A DNA stretch of 64,000 nt from Capronia americana. Taxonomy: Eukaryota > Ascomycota > Eurotiomycetes > Chaetothyriales > Herpotrichiellaceae. Below the pieces are notes generated by a model. It saw nothing but the letters and a program-made list of their open reading frames with translations. It did not search any database and was not told where the DNA came from. Shown here piece after piece: positions 29,471-40,747 of this stretch. The first letter of the stretch is position 1; each line of letters starts with the position of its first letter. The position numbers and the translations under genes are program-made. The stretch is from positions 186,001-250,000 of the forward strand of contig JADWQD010000010.1 of NCBI GenBank assembly GCA_016110215.1, written 5' to 3'.

Positions 29471-30875
29471 TGAATCGGCGATCATGCAACATTGCGCCGG
29501 TACGAGGCGTCGGCGCTGTATTGTGTATGGAGTCCGAGGACAAGATCGTGAATTACTCTTCGCACAGGTTATACTCTGCCAATTCTAGCAAGACCACAGG
29601 GACCAGACCACCTTCCCCTTTTGGTCTACATGTAGATCCGATCTTCAAAGTCTCGTCTCCGACTGCTCGCTTGGCCTCTTTGTCAGGAGTGCCCACACAG
29701 ACAAGGCGGCCCCGAACTCAATGTCAGCACCCAATCCACATCAAGACTAGACCTAGAGTTTAAGGGAGGCCCGTCCTACACAGACAGTCCATACAATGCG
29801 ACATACTGGACTCCGTAATACCTCGGACCAAAAATCCACGGGATTGCGTGCGAGTTACATACTGTACAACTGCTGACACTCCGCACCAAAGATACCACCG
29901 TACTCGTACGATACCTCAATCGAGTCACATCACATCACATCACATCCTCGGGCCCTTCCTTCCACATGCTAGCGATGTCGCACTCCGCCTCGGCCAGGCC
30001 AGGTTTGTTCGACATTTGACGCTTCGGGCAACACGCGACGTTCCCCACAACCATACACTCACTCTGCAGGAAGAACCAATCGCAGGCCGTTCGTGTACAT
30101 GATGGAATTACATGATTACCTACCTGGTCACTCGGACCTCGGGAATGAAATGAATGCGTCGATGAAACCAACGAACGAGTGAACGAGTGAACGAGCCAAT
30201 GAATGAATCACTTACCACGTTACGCCCACTTAACGGAGACACACCCCAATACCAATCTTGGAATGGGGGCTCTCCATGGTTCTAAGCATTCGGGAGAGAA
30301 CACGAGACGACGAGATGACATACTCGTACACAGTAGTGTATATACCCGTCTAGGGTAATGACGGCTGATGCGGCGTGCGCACTTGTACCAAGTAATTAAT
30401 ATGTGGTGCAGGGATGTACCATGAATGTACCATGAATGGAGATGTGCATTGTGCATGGCGGCGTGGGTCCTTGAATATACGAGCGTCCTACACAGTAACA
30501 TACCTACCTACCTGTCACGCAGTATCAATAGCAGTGATATGTACAGTATCCTACCTAGTCTAGTGGGCGGCCTCAGTAGGATACGGGGTTATCCTAACAG
30601 CGGCCAGTATAAAGATCTTGGCTCATCTCATCTCATCTCCTCTCCTCTCTTCTCTCTTTCTCCTCTGATCTCATCCGATCTCATTTCGTGTGCCCGAACG
30701 ACAGACGACAGACGACCCGGATCGACGAGGATCCCTATCCTATCCGCCGCGACAGTTCTGCACTCTACATACCTACAACTCTCATCCCGCTTTACCCTCA
30801 AGAATACTGAACGTACAGAACAGTACAGGTACAAGTACAGCGCAGCGCAGCGCGTACTTCAGCTTATAAGAGAGG
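29471..30875. other. Intergenic stretch with short tandem repeats
   Basis: 1.4 kb with no supported gene. It holds a CACAT tandem repeat (29925-29946), GAACGAGT and GAAT tandem repeats (30170-30210), many GTAC-type words and a C/T-rich leader (30625-30690) before the ABM gene. Frames such as 30425-31042 run through these repeats and are taken as chance. Confidence 0.5.
29925..29946. repeat. CACAT tandem repeat
   Basis: Four consecutive TCACA/CACAT units in intergenic DNA. Confidence 0.8.
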
Positions 30876-31528
30876 ATGGCGCTCAAAGAACCATTCTACA
30901 TTGTCGCGACGTTGACTCCCGCGCCGGGAAAGGCTCAGGAGGTATGTCAGCCAGCAAGCCAGCCAGTCACTTAGGATACTACATATTAGTTTACCTTATG
31001 TTCACACACACACACACACCCCCATCCAACATAATTGATTGATTGATATGGCGCGCGCGACTAACCCTACTCTCCCGGCCCCAATCCTAGGTCATCGCCG
31101 CGATCCAACCCTTCACCGAACACGTCCGGGCCACGGAGCCAGGATGTCTGCACTACGAGATGTTCCAGCCCGCCGGGCCGGGCATGGACGCCGCGGACGC
31201 GCCTATTGTGTTTATTGAATTGTGAGTATCCTACGCCCGGCGAGCGAGCGAGCGAGCGAGCGTCACTTTGAACACTGGGCATATAGGATACAGTAATTAC
31301 CAGGATCAAGGGGCCACGCTCCCTCGCTCTCTCGCTTGCTCACCAATTCTTAACTCTAACGTCAATCTCACACACTATAGGTGGAAAGACATGGCCGCGC
31401 TGGAAGCTCACAGGAAGGGAGACCAATACCAGGCTTTGATGGTCCGGGCTAAGAATGAGGGCCTGTTGACTGGACCGCCGGATGTCAAGGTCTTGCAGTC
31501 TGTAGGGGGTTTTTCGCTTCGAGCATAA
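30876..31528 (+). CDS. Small ABM-domain monooxygenase-like protein
   Basis: Three exons (30876-30941, 31091-31221, 31381-31528) give 114 residues, the size of a single antibiotic-biosynthesis-monooxygenase module. The features are the opening strand 'FYIVATLTPAPGKAQEV', the helix before 'TEPGCLHYEMFQP', the strand 'PIVFIELWKDMAALEAH' and the helix 'HRKGDQYQALM'. These correspond to the quinol-monooxygenase/YgiN-like ferredoxin fold that works as a dimer without cofactor. Introns are 149 and 159 nt, longer than most in the window and rich in simple repeats (a CA run near 31004-31019, GCGA units near 31239-31262). Substrate unknown; the proposed role is detoxification or tailoring of quinones. 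Confidence 0.85.
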
Positions 31529-31962
31529 GCGTGGGTGCGATGGATTCGATCACCTCTGTTAATTAGTTCTCGCGCTACAGGATGTGTCTGGCTTCGATGA
31601 ACTGCTTTCGTGAAGCGAACCAAACTACTCTTCTTGCTATCGCCGCTTTCGTGAAGCGAACCAAGGTACTCTTCTTGCTGTCGCCCTCCCCTGGCCTCCC
31701 CTGATAAAGATGACAGCAAGCCGAACCGGAGGTGTGGATGGCCTTGGTACGGGCGTAGGCGATAAACAGGAAATCTCCCTCAGCAACGGACGTCTTCTAA
31801 ACAGTGACAGGAACTGTGATGCCAATAATGATTTCTCGTTTGTCACTTCCGCTGCCAGGATCGGATGGTATGGAGGAAGAGGTCCTTCTTCAGTGCCTTC
31901 CAACCGTGAGTTTTTCTCCTTCTGCTTCGTCGATATCACTTAAAATACGTCTTCTGTGATGG
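31529..31962. other. Intergenic with a 41-bp tandem repeat
   Basis: 3' flank of the ABM gene. It contains a tandem duplication at 31604-31685 and no supported gene. Confidence 0.5.
31604..31685. repeat. Tandem 41-bp repeat with internal dyad
   Basis: Units 31604-31644 and 31645-31685 agree at 38 of 41 positions. Each contains TTCGTGAAGCGAA, an imperfect inverted repeat. Confidence 0.85.
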
Positions 31963-32437
31963 TTACAAATGCACCGCTAGTTTCCGAGGCAGCCATCTCA
32001 TTGCAGCCCACAACGAAGCATTGCCATTTCTCATTTGAGAGATCCATGACCCCAGATCTTGCACAGCTGTGACCGCGGAGAGGTCAACGAGAGTAGTATT
32101 ATCTAGTCTGATCTGTCTCTGATATTTCCCTTGCGGATCCGTCCAGCTCGGGTGGTGGTAAGAGTTCCGTGCAAGCTTGCTGAAGTCTGTTAGATGTTCA
32201 ACTAGAACGACCGTGTGCTCTTTGAGCAACAGCACAAGGATCATATTACCCATATCCTCCAGCCAGATGACCCGGTTTTGTACACGTATTGAAGCACCGA
32301 GCAATGTCTTGCTGCCCCCAAATTCATACGACGCGAAGTAAAGTCATCTCCAGGCTGATTTTTGAGATGGAACTGTCCCTCACAACTCACCACAAGGGCT
32401 CTGTTGGCCCCGCTTGGAGAATTATCATAATTTGCAT
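31963..32437 (-). CDS. Possible small gene or gene relic, unknown
   Basis: A model with exons 32391-32437 and 31963-32311 (GTGAGT donor, GGCAG acceptor, matching phase) gives 131 residues. The second exon has protein-like character: a hydrophobic stretch 'VIWLEDMGNMILVLLLKEH', then 'SWTDPQGKYQRQIRLDN' and 'LGSWISQMRNG'. I do not recognise the family. Overlapping minus-strand frames to 32665 also look partly coding, so this may be the remaining 3' end of a larger, decayed gene. Confidence 0.33.
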
Positions 32438-33326
32438 GGACCACCTGATGCTCTTCGTTCAAAACACATCCAAAGTCCATGGCTGTTGTTGTCGTGAGAG
32501 AAGCGCTGGGTACTCCAGGACCCTATTATTGTGGCCCATCCAAGTATCGGTGACAACAATATGGAGTAAGGCAAAGTCGATGGTTAGACACCTGCAGAAC
32601 AAGGACAGAACGTCGTCAGATCGTGGTGGTATCCCCCACAGTGAGATACATCGACCTGGCCCCATAGGGAGATCGCCCGGTTTTAAGTCTTGACGGAAAC
32701 CTGGAACCTAGAATAAATTACTTCGCGAAAGTTGGAACTTGTAGAACTATCGGAGGGTACTCGTCGGAGAGCAGAGCAGGTCGGGAGCATCGTCCAGGAG
32801 GAGCAGCTCAAAACTCCCCTTTCACGGCCGCTTGCTCTCGCTTTGGGCTTCTTCGACTTGACTGGATCCTCTGCAGCCAGTCAGGTGGAAGTGACAGGTC
32901 TGCTGGGAGTTTGATGAGGAGAAAGGCAAGAGCAACTTGTGCCTAGCTTTGACCATAGTAGATCACTTTCACTTCTGGTCAATTGTTGTCCGCCCAGCTA
33001 AAATGCAGCGTATGTTGGAAGTGGGCCGAGATGCCTTTGCATTGAAACAGCGGATGATGCGCCATGATGCTTTGACGAATACTGTGTATACGACAATGGT
33101 GGAGCGACCGTCATATGTTTTCGAGGTCGATTGAACAAGATCTTCAACACCGGAAGACCTGAAAAGTTGGAATTTTTGAGAGTCCGCATTTGGTCTTCTC
33201 GTGTCGATTCTCACTCGCAACCCAGCCATTTCAGAAAATCGTCTCGTCTTCCAAGAGCAGATCGTCTGCAGTTCGTATTCCCGTCTCATCTGGTAGCGTA
33301 GAAAGAGCACGGCGGTCTCGTGTCAA
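32438..33326. other. Unresolved region
   Basis: Several minus-strand frames (32459-32665, 32969-33310) have no known motif and no convincing splice connections. It may include parts of a decayed gene. Confidence 0.3.
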
Positions 33327-33617
33327 TCACATAACGACGCACCTGCCCGACTTCTTCCGGTCGGCTTGCATCTCACGATAATGCTCCATAAAGCTTTTGA
33401 GTCTCAGTTCGCCGAGAGGTGTAGTCCGTCGTCTAGCTTCCAGTACGATCGACCTACGGACCTTGGGAAGCATCTGGATCTGTTTTCGATTGTGCCAGGT
33501 ACAGATACGCGTGTCCAGCCGGCCGTTCATTTGCAGGCTATACCAGTTCAGGAGTTCGAGCTCCTTTTCGTCCCAAGGTTTTTTCTTGCAGAAGAGGCAG
33601 CTGCTGAGAGTGGCCAT
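33327..33617 (-). CDS. Unrecognised ORF
   Basis: 96 codons from a true ATG at 33617. The start has 'CLFCKKK', then Trp- and Arg-rich helical stretches. A GTGCGT donor near the end suggests it could be the first exon of a longer gene, but I could not find a convincing continuation. Low confidence that it is coding. Confidence 0.28.
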   Translation of the reverse strand: MATLSSCLFCKKKPWDEKELELLNWYSLQMNGRLDTRICTWHNRKQIQMLPKVRRSIVLEARRRTTPLGELRLKSFMEHYREMQADRKKSGRCVVM

Positions 33618-34164
33618 GCTGTGTTGCGATTCATTGGGTTCGAATGTGATAAATCAGTCGAGGTCGAGAGTACAGAGTAAGCTAGATTGGACAAGAGGAT
33701 GAAAAGACTCGATTGCAGAAGTGGAGTTGGTGAGGTGGACAAAGAAAGAACGACGCGTGGCTTGACGACATCAGGAAGGAAGCATCCTCGTCGACCAATG
33801 CTCGCGCAGAGAAGATTCCAATCTCACCCGGGCTCTGAAACACGTCCAGACAGTGCAAGACCGTGAGCAAAGTCCCCCGGGTCGTGAATGGTTGCACAAG
33901 ATAACGCGTACCTGGCTAGACTGTTTCTGGACGTCGCTACCTTGAAATCCGGGGGGAGTTGCTGGGCTTTACCGGATCGCGTCTGGGCAGACGAGGCAGG
34001 AAAGCTACCGCAAAGGGGCCCGTGGGCCCCTACTCTTTTGCACGAGAAGGCCTTTGATCCGAAGGCGCATGAATCTCCAGTTGGCTTGCAGCACAAGCCT
34101 GTCAGAAGATATATCTCTACCTCATACGTATCGAGAGATTGCACGGCCCTCTCTCTCATAGAGT
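33618..34164. other. Intergenic, nothing recognised
   Basis: About 550 nt between the uncertain ORF and the carbonic-anhydrase-like gene. No motif or repeat seen. Confidence 0.35.
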
Positions 34165-34846
34165 CTAGATCTTGCCCGGGCTCCCATCAGCGTATACTCT
34201 GGTCAGCAAGCCGGTCTCAATATCAAGCCAAAACCCAGCAACGCTATCAATCAGATCCGCTCTCAAGAAGCCATTGTGCTTCACCTGCTGCAGGTCTTCG
34301 ATCAGGGACTTGTAGTTGTCCTCCTTCATAGGCAATCTAGCTTCAAGCTCCTTGAACTCCGTGAACTCGGGTCTCTTCTCGCGGACGCTGTCGCGAACCT
34401 GCTGCGTGGTGACATGCGAAGCCCCGCAATCGGTATGATGGACCAGGACGATCTGGGAGATATGGAAGAGAGTATCGAGAGCAGCGATCTGTTCTGCGAC
34501 GGTGGAAAATCGGCCTCCTACATTCCGCAGCACGAGACATTCGCGCCGAACGATCTTCAGGAAGTCGAATGGGTCAGAGCGAGCGTCTAAGCATGAGACT
34601 GCCCAGTGTTAGTTTTCTCGCGCGTGCCATTTTCTAAGCCTGTTGGCAGGGACCCTACCGATCACCACATGCGGACCGTATGCTTTGGGGTTGTTCTTCA
34701 TCCTTGCCATTAAGGACCCCATGAATTTGTGGGTGGAGGCGTATTCTCTATGATTCACGTCAATCCGTCTGCTGAAGTGTCTGTTGGGCTACTGACTTGT
34801 TGCGTTGAAGCAGCTCCTCAATGGTCGGTTTGTGTGCGGTCGCCAT
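34165..34846 (-). CDS. Beta-carbonic-anhydrase-like protein lacking the first zinc cysteine
   Basis: Three exons (34797-34846, 34659-34747, 34165-34586) give 186 residues. The fold is that of beta-class carbonic anhydrase: 'DARSDP' (the D/R pair of the CxDxR motif, D47 and R49), 'LRNVGGR' and the 'HHTDCG' motif with H97 and C100. In active enzymes zinc is bound by Cys, His and Cys; here the first Cys is replaced by V45. The protein is also shorter than typical fungal enzymes. The missing residue is encoded close to the intron 2 junction (the G of the Asp codon is before it), so I checked the splice; an alternative donor that supplies a Cys is not visible. It may have lost CO2 hydration activity or may bind metal differently. 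Confidence 0.8.
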
Positions 34847-36324
34847 GTCAAGGGACAAGTCACAGTGGTGCTTTATCTGGGAATGATTTCTGTGCTAGAA
34901 AGACGTAGGACGGAGTTGATGGAGCGATTGCGATGTGCAGCAAACTATTGAGGTGACAAGCGAGAGGAGGAGCCTCAATTTATACCTGTTGCTCTGTGGA
35001 ATGGCTTGCCTGGATCCTCTCCCGCCATCAAGCGGCACAATCACAGCTTGACCGACCTGGGCTATTTCTCCCTTACTCTTTTGGCTGACAATTCTGGCGG
35101 CCTCGTTCCCCATTCTGGCCCAGAATTTGAGAATGTTGAGATATTGTTTACTCAAACATGCTTCGACCCGGGTTCCCCTGACGTGTTCCACTGCGGGCAG
35201 AAGTCCTATGTCGCCTGGAAAGACCCTGTTTGCAGTTGTAGAACCATGGCTCTGACTGGTCGTCGATCCAATCTCAACATTTCCTGCGTCGATGATGGAT
35301 GTGGATATGCTTCGGTCGACAGGGCGTGCAGCTCCCTGGCTGTGAGGAGCGTTGCGAAGAAGAGGGTGTTTGTTGAGTAATCTTGAGGTCTCGTAGGCTG
35401 TGCATGCTTGAACACCACACCTAATGTATCCTTCCCGAAGTCGATTTTGGCAATCTTCCCAGGCACCAGCCATTACAGTTGTGATTAGAAAAATTCTGTT
35501 GCTCTGTTCCCGCCGCTTGAAGCCATGCTTATGCAACGAGCGGCTGGTGTGTCAGTCTGCGGCGGATTTGCGAGCCCATTTCCAGTAATCAAGCCACCAG
35601 AGCGATTGTGGTCCGCTTGCCGCTATAATTCCGCCAATGCCGTTGAGGACGCTCCTTCAATGCTCTTTCGAGGCCGATGTTGGGGTGCGTGACCGCTAGC
35701 GAATATTTGCACCTCGCGTTGTGTCCTGAATGAGGATAAGGTCGCCAGTAGATGCTGGACCCGGATGCACAGTTCCTGACCTGATGCTGTTTGGGTGGGC
35801 ATCGGTAGTTGAACGAGGCCTAACAACCTCAAGACACCCTGATTCCATGTCGCCGAGGACGAGTGAGGAAATGTTGGGATCTAGCCAGGTTGGCAGTAAC
35901 GTTCACACCCTGGCTTACTCTTGCATCTCCGTCTGCCTATGTCGAACTTGACTTACTCGGGCGTCGAGCTCGGCACCAGCCCAAAGGGTGAAAAGCGACC
36001 ATCCCAACACTGAAAGAATGAATGCTCGAGAGGGACGTGATGGCTCAAGGACATTGTCTAGTAAAGACCATAGAGTTGTGTCTGGGTTCGACCTCGAGCT
36101 TCCGATGCACACAGCTTTCCAGCAGCCAAAGCAAAATTGATTCCTTTGGCGGGAGGAGGCTTTTGAGTGTTGCACGCAGGCAGTAGCGCAACCCGGTGCA
36201 AGTGCAGATGCGTAAGAAATAGTAATCAAGCACTTCCGTTGACTCGACGAAAATACTTCGATACCTGACAAATCCTGTCTTCGATCCTTGCGAGACCAGG
36301 GTTTTGCTGCCCACTGGTATATGC
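34847..36324. other. Intergenic, nothing firmly supported
   Basis: 1.5 kb. A minus-strand frame (34895-35536, with an internal ATG at 35473) and shorter ones are open but show no domain and overlap equally long frames on the other strand. Confidence 0.4.
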
Positions 36325-37234
36325 TCATGAGTTTCGCACTGCTTGCACGATTGAGCCGGCATCGCCCTGGTCCAGGCCATCCAGAGTGTCCATGTCTTCC
36401 TGTGAGAGCTGGAAGTCATACACATCTGCATTCTGCTTGATTCGGTCTGGGTGGTCACTCTTAGGCAATGGCACCCAATTCTTCTGCAGACAATATCGGA
36501 TGAGGATCTGCGCAGTGGTCTTGTTGTGCTTGTTGGCCAGGGACACGAGTGTCGCATCGTTGGCTTTGTAGTTGCGGACCAGTGGCGAGTATGCCTCGAC
36601 CACGATGCCGTTTTTCTGGCAATACTCTACACAAGTCCGCTGCTGACAGAACGGATGGAGCTGCAAAAGTCGTCAGGACGGTGCTTCAGTCTTGACAGGA
36701 GCCCGGGGTGGTCCATACCTCAATCTGATTGACATGAGGCGGCCAGACCTTTGCGTATTCCTTTAATTCCTCGATATGGCCAACTCCAAAATTGCTCACG
36801 CCAATGCTCTTTACCTTGCCCTTCTCATACAATTTCTCGAGTGCTTGCCACATCTCTTTCCGCTTAGCGCTGCCTGCGTTTGGGCTGTGTATCAGGAAGA
36901 GGTCGACGTAGCCATCGTGGCCGGGATCGATCTTTCCCACGCTCTCGAGGCATTTCTTGTAGGATTTCTCCACGCTGCCACCCGCCGAGAGAATTTTGGT
37001 GGTGATGAACACCTCGGATCGAGACAGCCCTGACTTGTGCAAGGCCTCCCCGACTTCGTGTTCGTTAGCGTAGAACTGCGCAGTATCAATGTGCCTGTAT
37101 CCGGCCTGTAGCGCAGCGAGACATGATTGTGTGCAGACGGACGCGGGCGACTGGTAGACTCCAAACCCAAGGCGGGGTATGCGGACAGAGGAATTGGGTA
37201 ACGGGAGGGTGTCGTCGATCGTGAGTGTGGACAT
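36325..37234 (-). CDS. Aldo/keto reductase
   Basis: Two exons, 36719-37234 and 36325-36660, across a 58-nt intron, give 283 residues, normal for this family. The catalytic tetrad is complete: D50 and Y55 in 'HIDTAQFYANE', K80 in 'VFITTKIL' and H116 in 'FLIHSPN'. The 'GVSNFGVGHIEEL' and 'HVNQIEVHPF'-like segment (here QIE-LHPF across the splice) mark the barrel strands, and 'PLPKSDHPDRIKQN' is the NADPH-binding signature. It reduces aldehydes or ketones with NADPH in the cytosol; the substrate is unknown. It is most like the xylose-reductase/YvgN-type group of single-domain reductases. Start ATG at 37234. Confidence 0.9.
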
Positions 37235-37646
37235 GTTGGCAGTGTACGGCTAAGAAGATGTCGAGCAGAGATGAAGTGACTAAAGTCTGAAGGCAATCAA
37301 GTTCACGTATTGGAAGATCAACGAGCAATGGAGAGTTTCGCGGCGTCTTTTTTCTGGCAGAGGATGATGACGATGATGATGCAATGCCAATGGCAGAGCA
37401 ATTCAGCCGCACAATCCCACAACAACACGGTCACCACGGTCTACGAGTAGGAGCAACTCTGTGCTACTTCACCAAATCACAGTGGGGAATCCCCTCGGGT
37501 CGGTGCGGAAGTCGCTACTATGTGACTCATCACAGAATTGAGCGCACGGTTAAAGGTACAGTCGAGGTATCATAGTTTTCAATCGTCTATTTGAAGTTGG
37601 CGTCGTCCTATGCTGGTTTACCGCGGCCAAGAATCTCTAGCTCGCG
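37235..37646. other. Intergenic, nothing recognised
   Basis: Promoter of the aldo/keto reductase and 3' flank of RIT1. A GATGAT-type short run lies at 37365-37380. Confidence 0.4.
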
Positions 37647-39101
37647 TCACTCTGGCCGCTGCATCAGGAAAGAATGAACCGCTTGCAATGTTGCTCTCGA
37701 AGGATTTGCATCGGCTTTGGACGAGGTAATCCAGGCAAGTCTTTGCTTCACGAGGTGTTTGTCGACAGGAGCACGTTCAGTCGTTGCTCTCAACTGGCCT
37801 GCAAGTCTCGTTTAGTCTCGTGCACAAGGGAGGGAGTGGACCGTGTTACCTTGATCATCGTAGAGCAGGCACAGTGCCGCAGCTGCAACACCTACGCTGA
37901 GGTCTTTCCCTGTGGCACACGTGATGAGGACCTGGCTTTCCGGGTGCTGGCACAGCTTCTCGCGGACGGCACTGACAGCGACAGAGAGATTGTCACGTAG
38001 GTCCTTGCTCCCTAACTTCCCTGAGCGACACTTGAGATACACAACCTTTGGTGTTGAGTTTTGCGTGCCACCCTGACAATTGATGATGAGGTCGAATCCA
38101 TCCAAGCTCTCTAGGGGTCCGATTGCGATGGACATGGTAGTCGTGGGAATGATTCTTGTCGCTGCCATGCTTGAATGCCGGCTGTTTTCGTCTTGTGCGA
38201 TCAGTTCCTTGATAAGAGCAGGGAGCTCATCCTCGGAAGTTTTCATCAACAGGTCTCTATGTTGCCAAAAGAGCTGAGCAGTCAGGTTATGAGACCAACC
38301 TTCACTGTCATCACCAGCGCCTTGAATGTATCCGCCTTCCGAGATCTCAGCTCCACGAACTCGACGAGAAGCAGAGCAGAGCACTATATGACGACAAGGT
38401 TGGGCAAGGGCTCGAGAGAAACCGGCTCCGCCATAGTCATCCCCGAGGTTATATTCAGCGTCGAGTGGTCTATTGATGGCCCAGCTGACCCTGATCGGGC
38501 TTCCCAGCTGGCCCCGCAGGCTCTGCAGATCTAAACCGAGGCGGCAGAAGGTCTTGGTGAACCCATCGAGACGGGCTTCAATTTGAGAAATTTCAGAGGA
38601 ATGAATATCGTAAGGCGACGGTGGACTCTGAAAGTGGTGCATAGAGGTGACTTCAGGAAATAGAGCTCTGTTGACGACAGCAACCCATATCGGCACTGTC
38701 TTGCTGAAAGCATCTGGCAGATTTTTGCCTCGGCGGGTAGAATCAACCAAGATGGCGCCACCATACATAGCCATTATCGGGAGCAGCTGAAGGTTGAGCC
38801 TTCGAGGTGAAAAGTCCCACTGCCCATGATGGCCGTCGGTGCTCTTGAAATATGCACTGCCAGCTTTGTCTGCTGGGTCGATGTACCAGCTGCCGCAACG
38901 CTCATTTGCTACTAGCGGTAAGCCGTGACGTCGGGACACCTCTTTGACGAACTCAGCATCTTTCAGAATGGAATTGAGACGGTTCGGTATCGACAGGGTT
39001 GACTTCCGGATCGACTTGAGACTGGCATACAGGGACGGGTTATGGCTCGAGTCGTTTAAGGACAGGCCAGCTAGTGTTGTTGGAAACTCTGATAAAGTCA
39101 T
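37647..39101 (-). CDS. RIT1: Initiator tRNA 2'-O-ribosyl phosphate transferase (Rit1)
   Basis: Two exons, 37850-39101 and 37647-37798, across a 51-nt intron, give 467 residues. Rit1 adds a ribosyl phosphate to A64 in the T-stem of initiator tRNA-Met and so keeps it out of elongation. The family signature is clear: 'PLVANERCGSWYI', 'YFKSTDGHHGQW', 'FSPRRLNLQLL', 'ILVDSTRRGKNLPDAFSKT', 'SWAINRPLDAE', and the phosphatase-like 'VLITCATGKDLSVGVAAA' motif. The second exon supplies the conserved tail 'ANPSRATLQAVHSFLM', which confirms the splice. The open frame extends upstream to 39185 but without an ATG, so the start is placed at 39101. Confidence 0.94.
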
Positions 39102-39358
39102 CTTTAATGACCAGGGAACAGAACCAAACTCAATAGTTCGAATTTGAGAGTCATGCCAGAAGCTCAAATCCAGCTCATCACCCAAGGTATTCGTGGATCA
39201 TAGGGACGTCCCGAGATCACCAACAGCTGCCGCATAACTGTGGGAAGGTGAATGGTCCTTGAGTCCGGTGGAACAATTTCACCTGAAATTTCCGACGCCA
39301 AGACCTGACGATTCTCGATCATTGGTTTACAGTCCTCCAGCTTCCTGCTTGTTGTAGC

Positions 39359-40747
39359 TCAAGCTACAGGAACCGCACCTTCGACGGATACAGTGTCTGG
39401 TATCACCGTCGCTCCATTCGCGCTCATCATTTCCATCGCATCCTCATTGATTGGATGTATCGAGAATAGCGTGGCCGTAAACTCTTCTCCGTCGAAAAGA
39501 AGCCAATTCTGGAGTGGTTGCTCCTTTTGTCCCAGCACATTGATAACGTCTTGCGCCAAATAACCCCCCAGATATGCAACGACAGGACTGATCTCCGATC
39601 CAAGATTCTGCAGAAAGCCACGGAGGAAATCCGACCTCAGAGTTTCAAGTGGGAGCGAGAGTTCCAGATGTTTCTGGTTGGCCAGCCTAGTGAACAATTC
39701 AAGATCTGCTCTGTTATAGGAGGGCAAACGGCCACTCTGCTGACTCTGAAAGTCGAACAGGGCTCGTAGGCAGGAAAGTAGGGGAGTGACTTTTAATCGA
39801 CTGCGTCGCGTCTTCCTCACTCTCTCGTGGAGAGGAGATAGATTGGCAAGCTGGATGGGCGAGTAGGTCTCCTGGTAAGAAATGATCTCCTTCCTCTTTT
39901 CGCCGTCCTTTTTCGACTCGACAGCGATAACACACTTTGTCGAGCTCTCGATGTCCCCAATTTTGGTGGGCTTGTTTCTTTCCTCCCTCTCGATGATGAA
40001 GTCGTGTAATACAAGGTCTGCAAACACGTAACCGTACATTCCATGCGTGTCCGCGGCGTAGAATTTGCGGCCGTACATTCGGCAGGCCATGTTGATACTG
40101 CCCAGGACATCTATGATGAGCCCAGTAGCAATCGTGATGTCGAAGTTCTGGAAATATTCCGGGTCCTTAGTCACAGCTGCGTGCGGATCTGTGTATATTT
40201 CCACTCTTGGGTTCAGCTTTTGAATCTCAGGGAGAGCTGCTTCAGCCCGGTTCTGACCAATCTGAGTCTCGCGGACGAAGAATTGTGTCCCAAGATCCTC
40301 TGCTTTGACAGGTTCATGATCCAGAATTGTCAACACTCCTACTCCTGCTAAGACGAGGTTCTTTGCAATCTCACTTCCCAGGCCCTTGATTCCAATCAAT
40401 AGAATGTTGGCTCGGCGCAGCTTCTCTTGCACAGCCATCCCCCAGAGTCGAATCTGTCTGTCGTAGAGAGCTATCTCATCAGCAGAGATCAGATGCTGTG
40501 GTTGCATGGAGAACATTTCTGTTTGCAGCCCATTGATCGGAAGCGCCATTCCACTGAAGGTTGGGTCGTGCAGCTGAGGATAGCCGTTGAGGCCGTTCAT
40601 CGCAGGGACGGTAGTCATGTATGCTGATTCGTCAATGTCTCCATTGATAGCGGCGTTCATAGCTGCGTTAGAGCCTGTGGTGACAGGGATTGTAGTACTG
40701 CTTCCATTCGTCGGAAGAGAGCCATCCGCAAGAGGATTACCGTCCAT
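39359..40747 (-). CDS. AOS1: SUMO-activating enzyme subunit Aos1
   Basis: Intronless, 462 residues. Aos1 pairs with Uba2 to form the heterodimeric SUMO E1 in the nucleus. Residues 1-85 are a Gly/Asn/Ser-rich extension not found in yeast. The ThiF-like fold follows: 'EIALYDRQIRLWG', 'LLIGIKGLGSEIAKNLVLAGVG' (nucleotide-binding glycine loop with I-K-G variation), 'ILDHEPV', 'QFFV', 'GQNRAEAA'. The C-terminal 'ISPVVAYLGGYLAQDVINVLG' and 'QNWLLFDG' motifs are the usual end. There is no catalytic Cys domain, as expected for this subunit. It sits just upstream of RIT1 on the same strand and head-to-head with the 41.3 kb gene. Confidence 0.94.
   Translation of the reverse strand: MDGNPLADGSLPTNGSSTTIPVTTGSNAAMNAAINGDIDESAYMTTVPAMNGLNGYPQLHDPTFSGMALPINGLQTEMFSMQPQHLISADEIALYDRQIRLWGMAVQEKLRRANILLIGIKGLGSEIAKNLVLAGVGVLTILDHEPVKAEDLGTQFFVRETQIGQNRAEAALPEIQKLNPRVEIYTDPHAAVTKDPEYFQNFDITIATGLIIDVLGSINMACRMYGRKFYAADTHGMYGYVFADLVLHDFIIEREERNKPTKIGDIESSTKCVIAVESKKDGEKRKEIISYQETYSPIQLANLSPLHERVRKTRRSRLKVTPLLSCLRALFDFQSQQSGRLPSYNRADLELFTRLANQKHLELSLPLETLRSDFLRGFLQNLGSEISPVVAYLGGYLAQDVINVLGQKEQPLQNWLLFDGEEFTATLFSIHPINEDAMEMMSANGATVIPDTVSVEGAVPVA

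Noticed and set aside
30425..31042. 205-codon plus-strand frame over the ABM gene start
   Set aside because: Runs through simple repeats and the first intron of the ABM gene in a different frame.
34895..35536. 213-codon minus-strand frame
   Set aside because: No domain, equally long frames on the other strand, and no splice connection to a neighbour.
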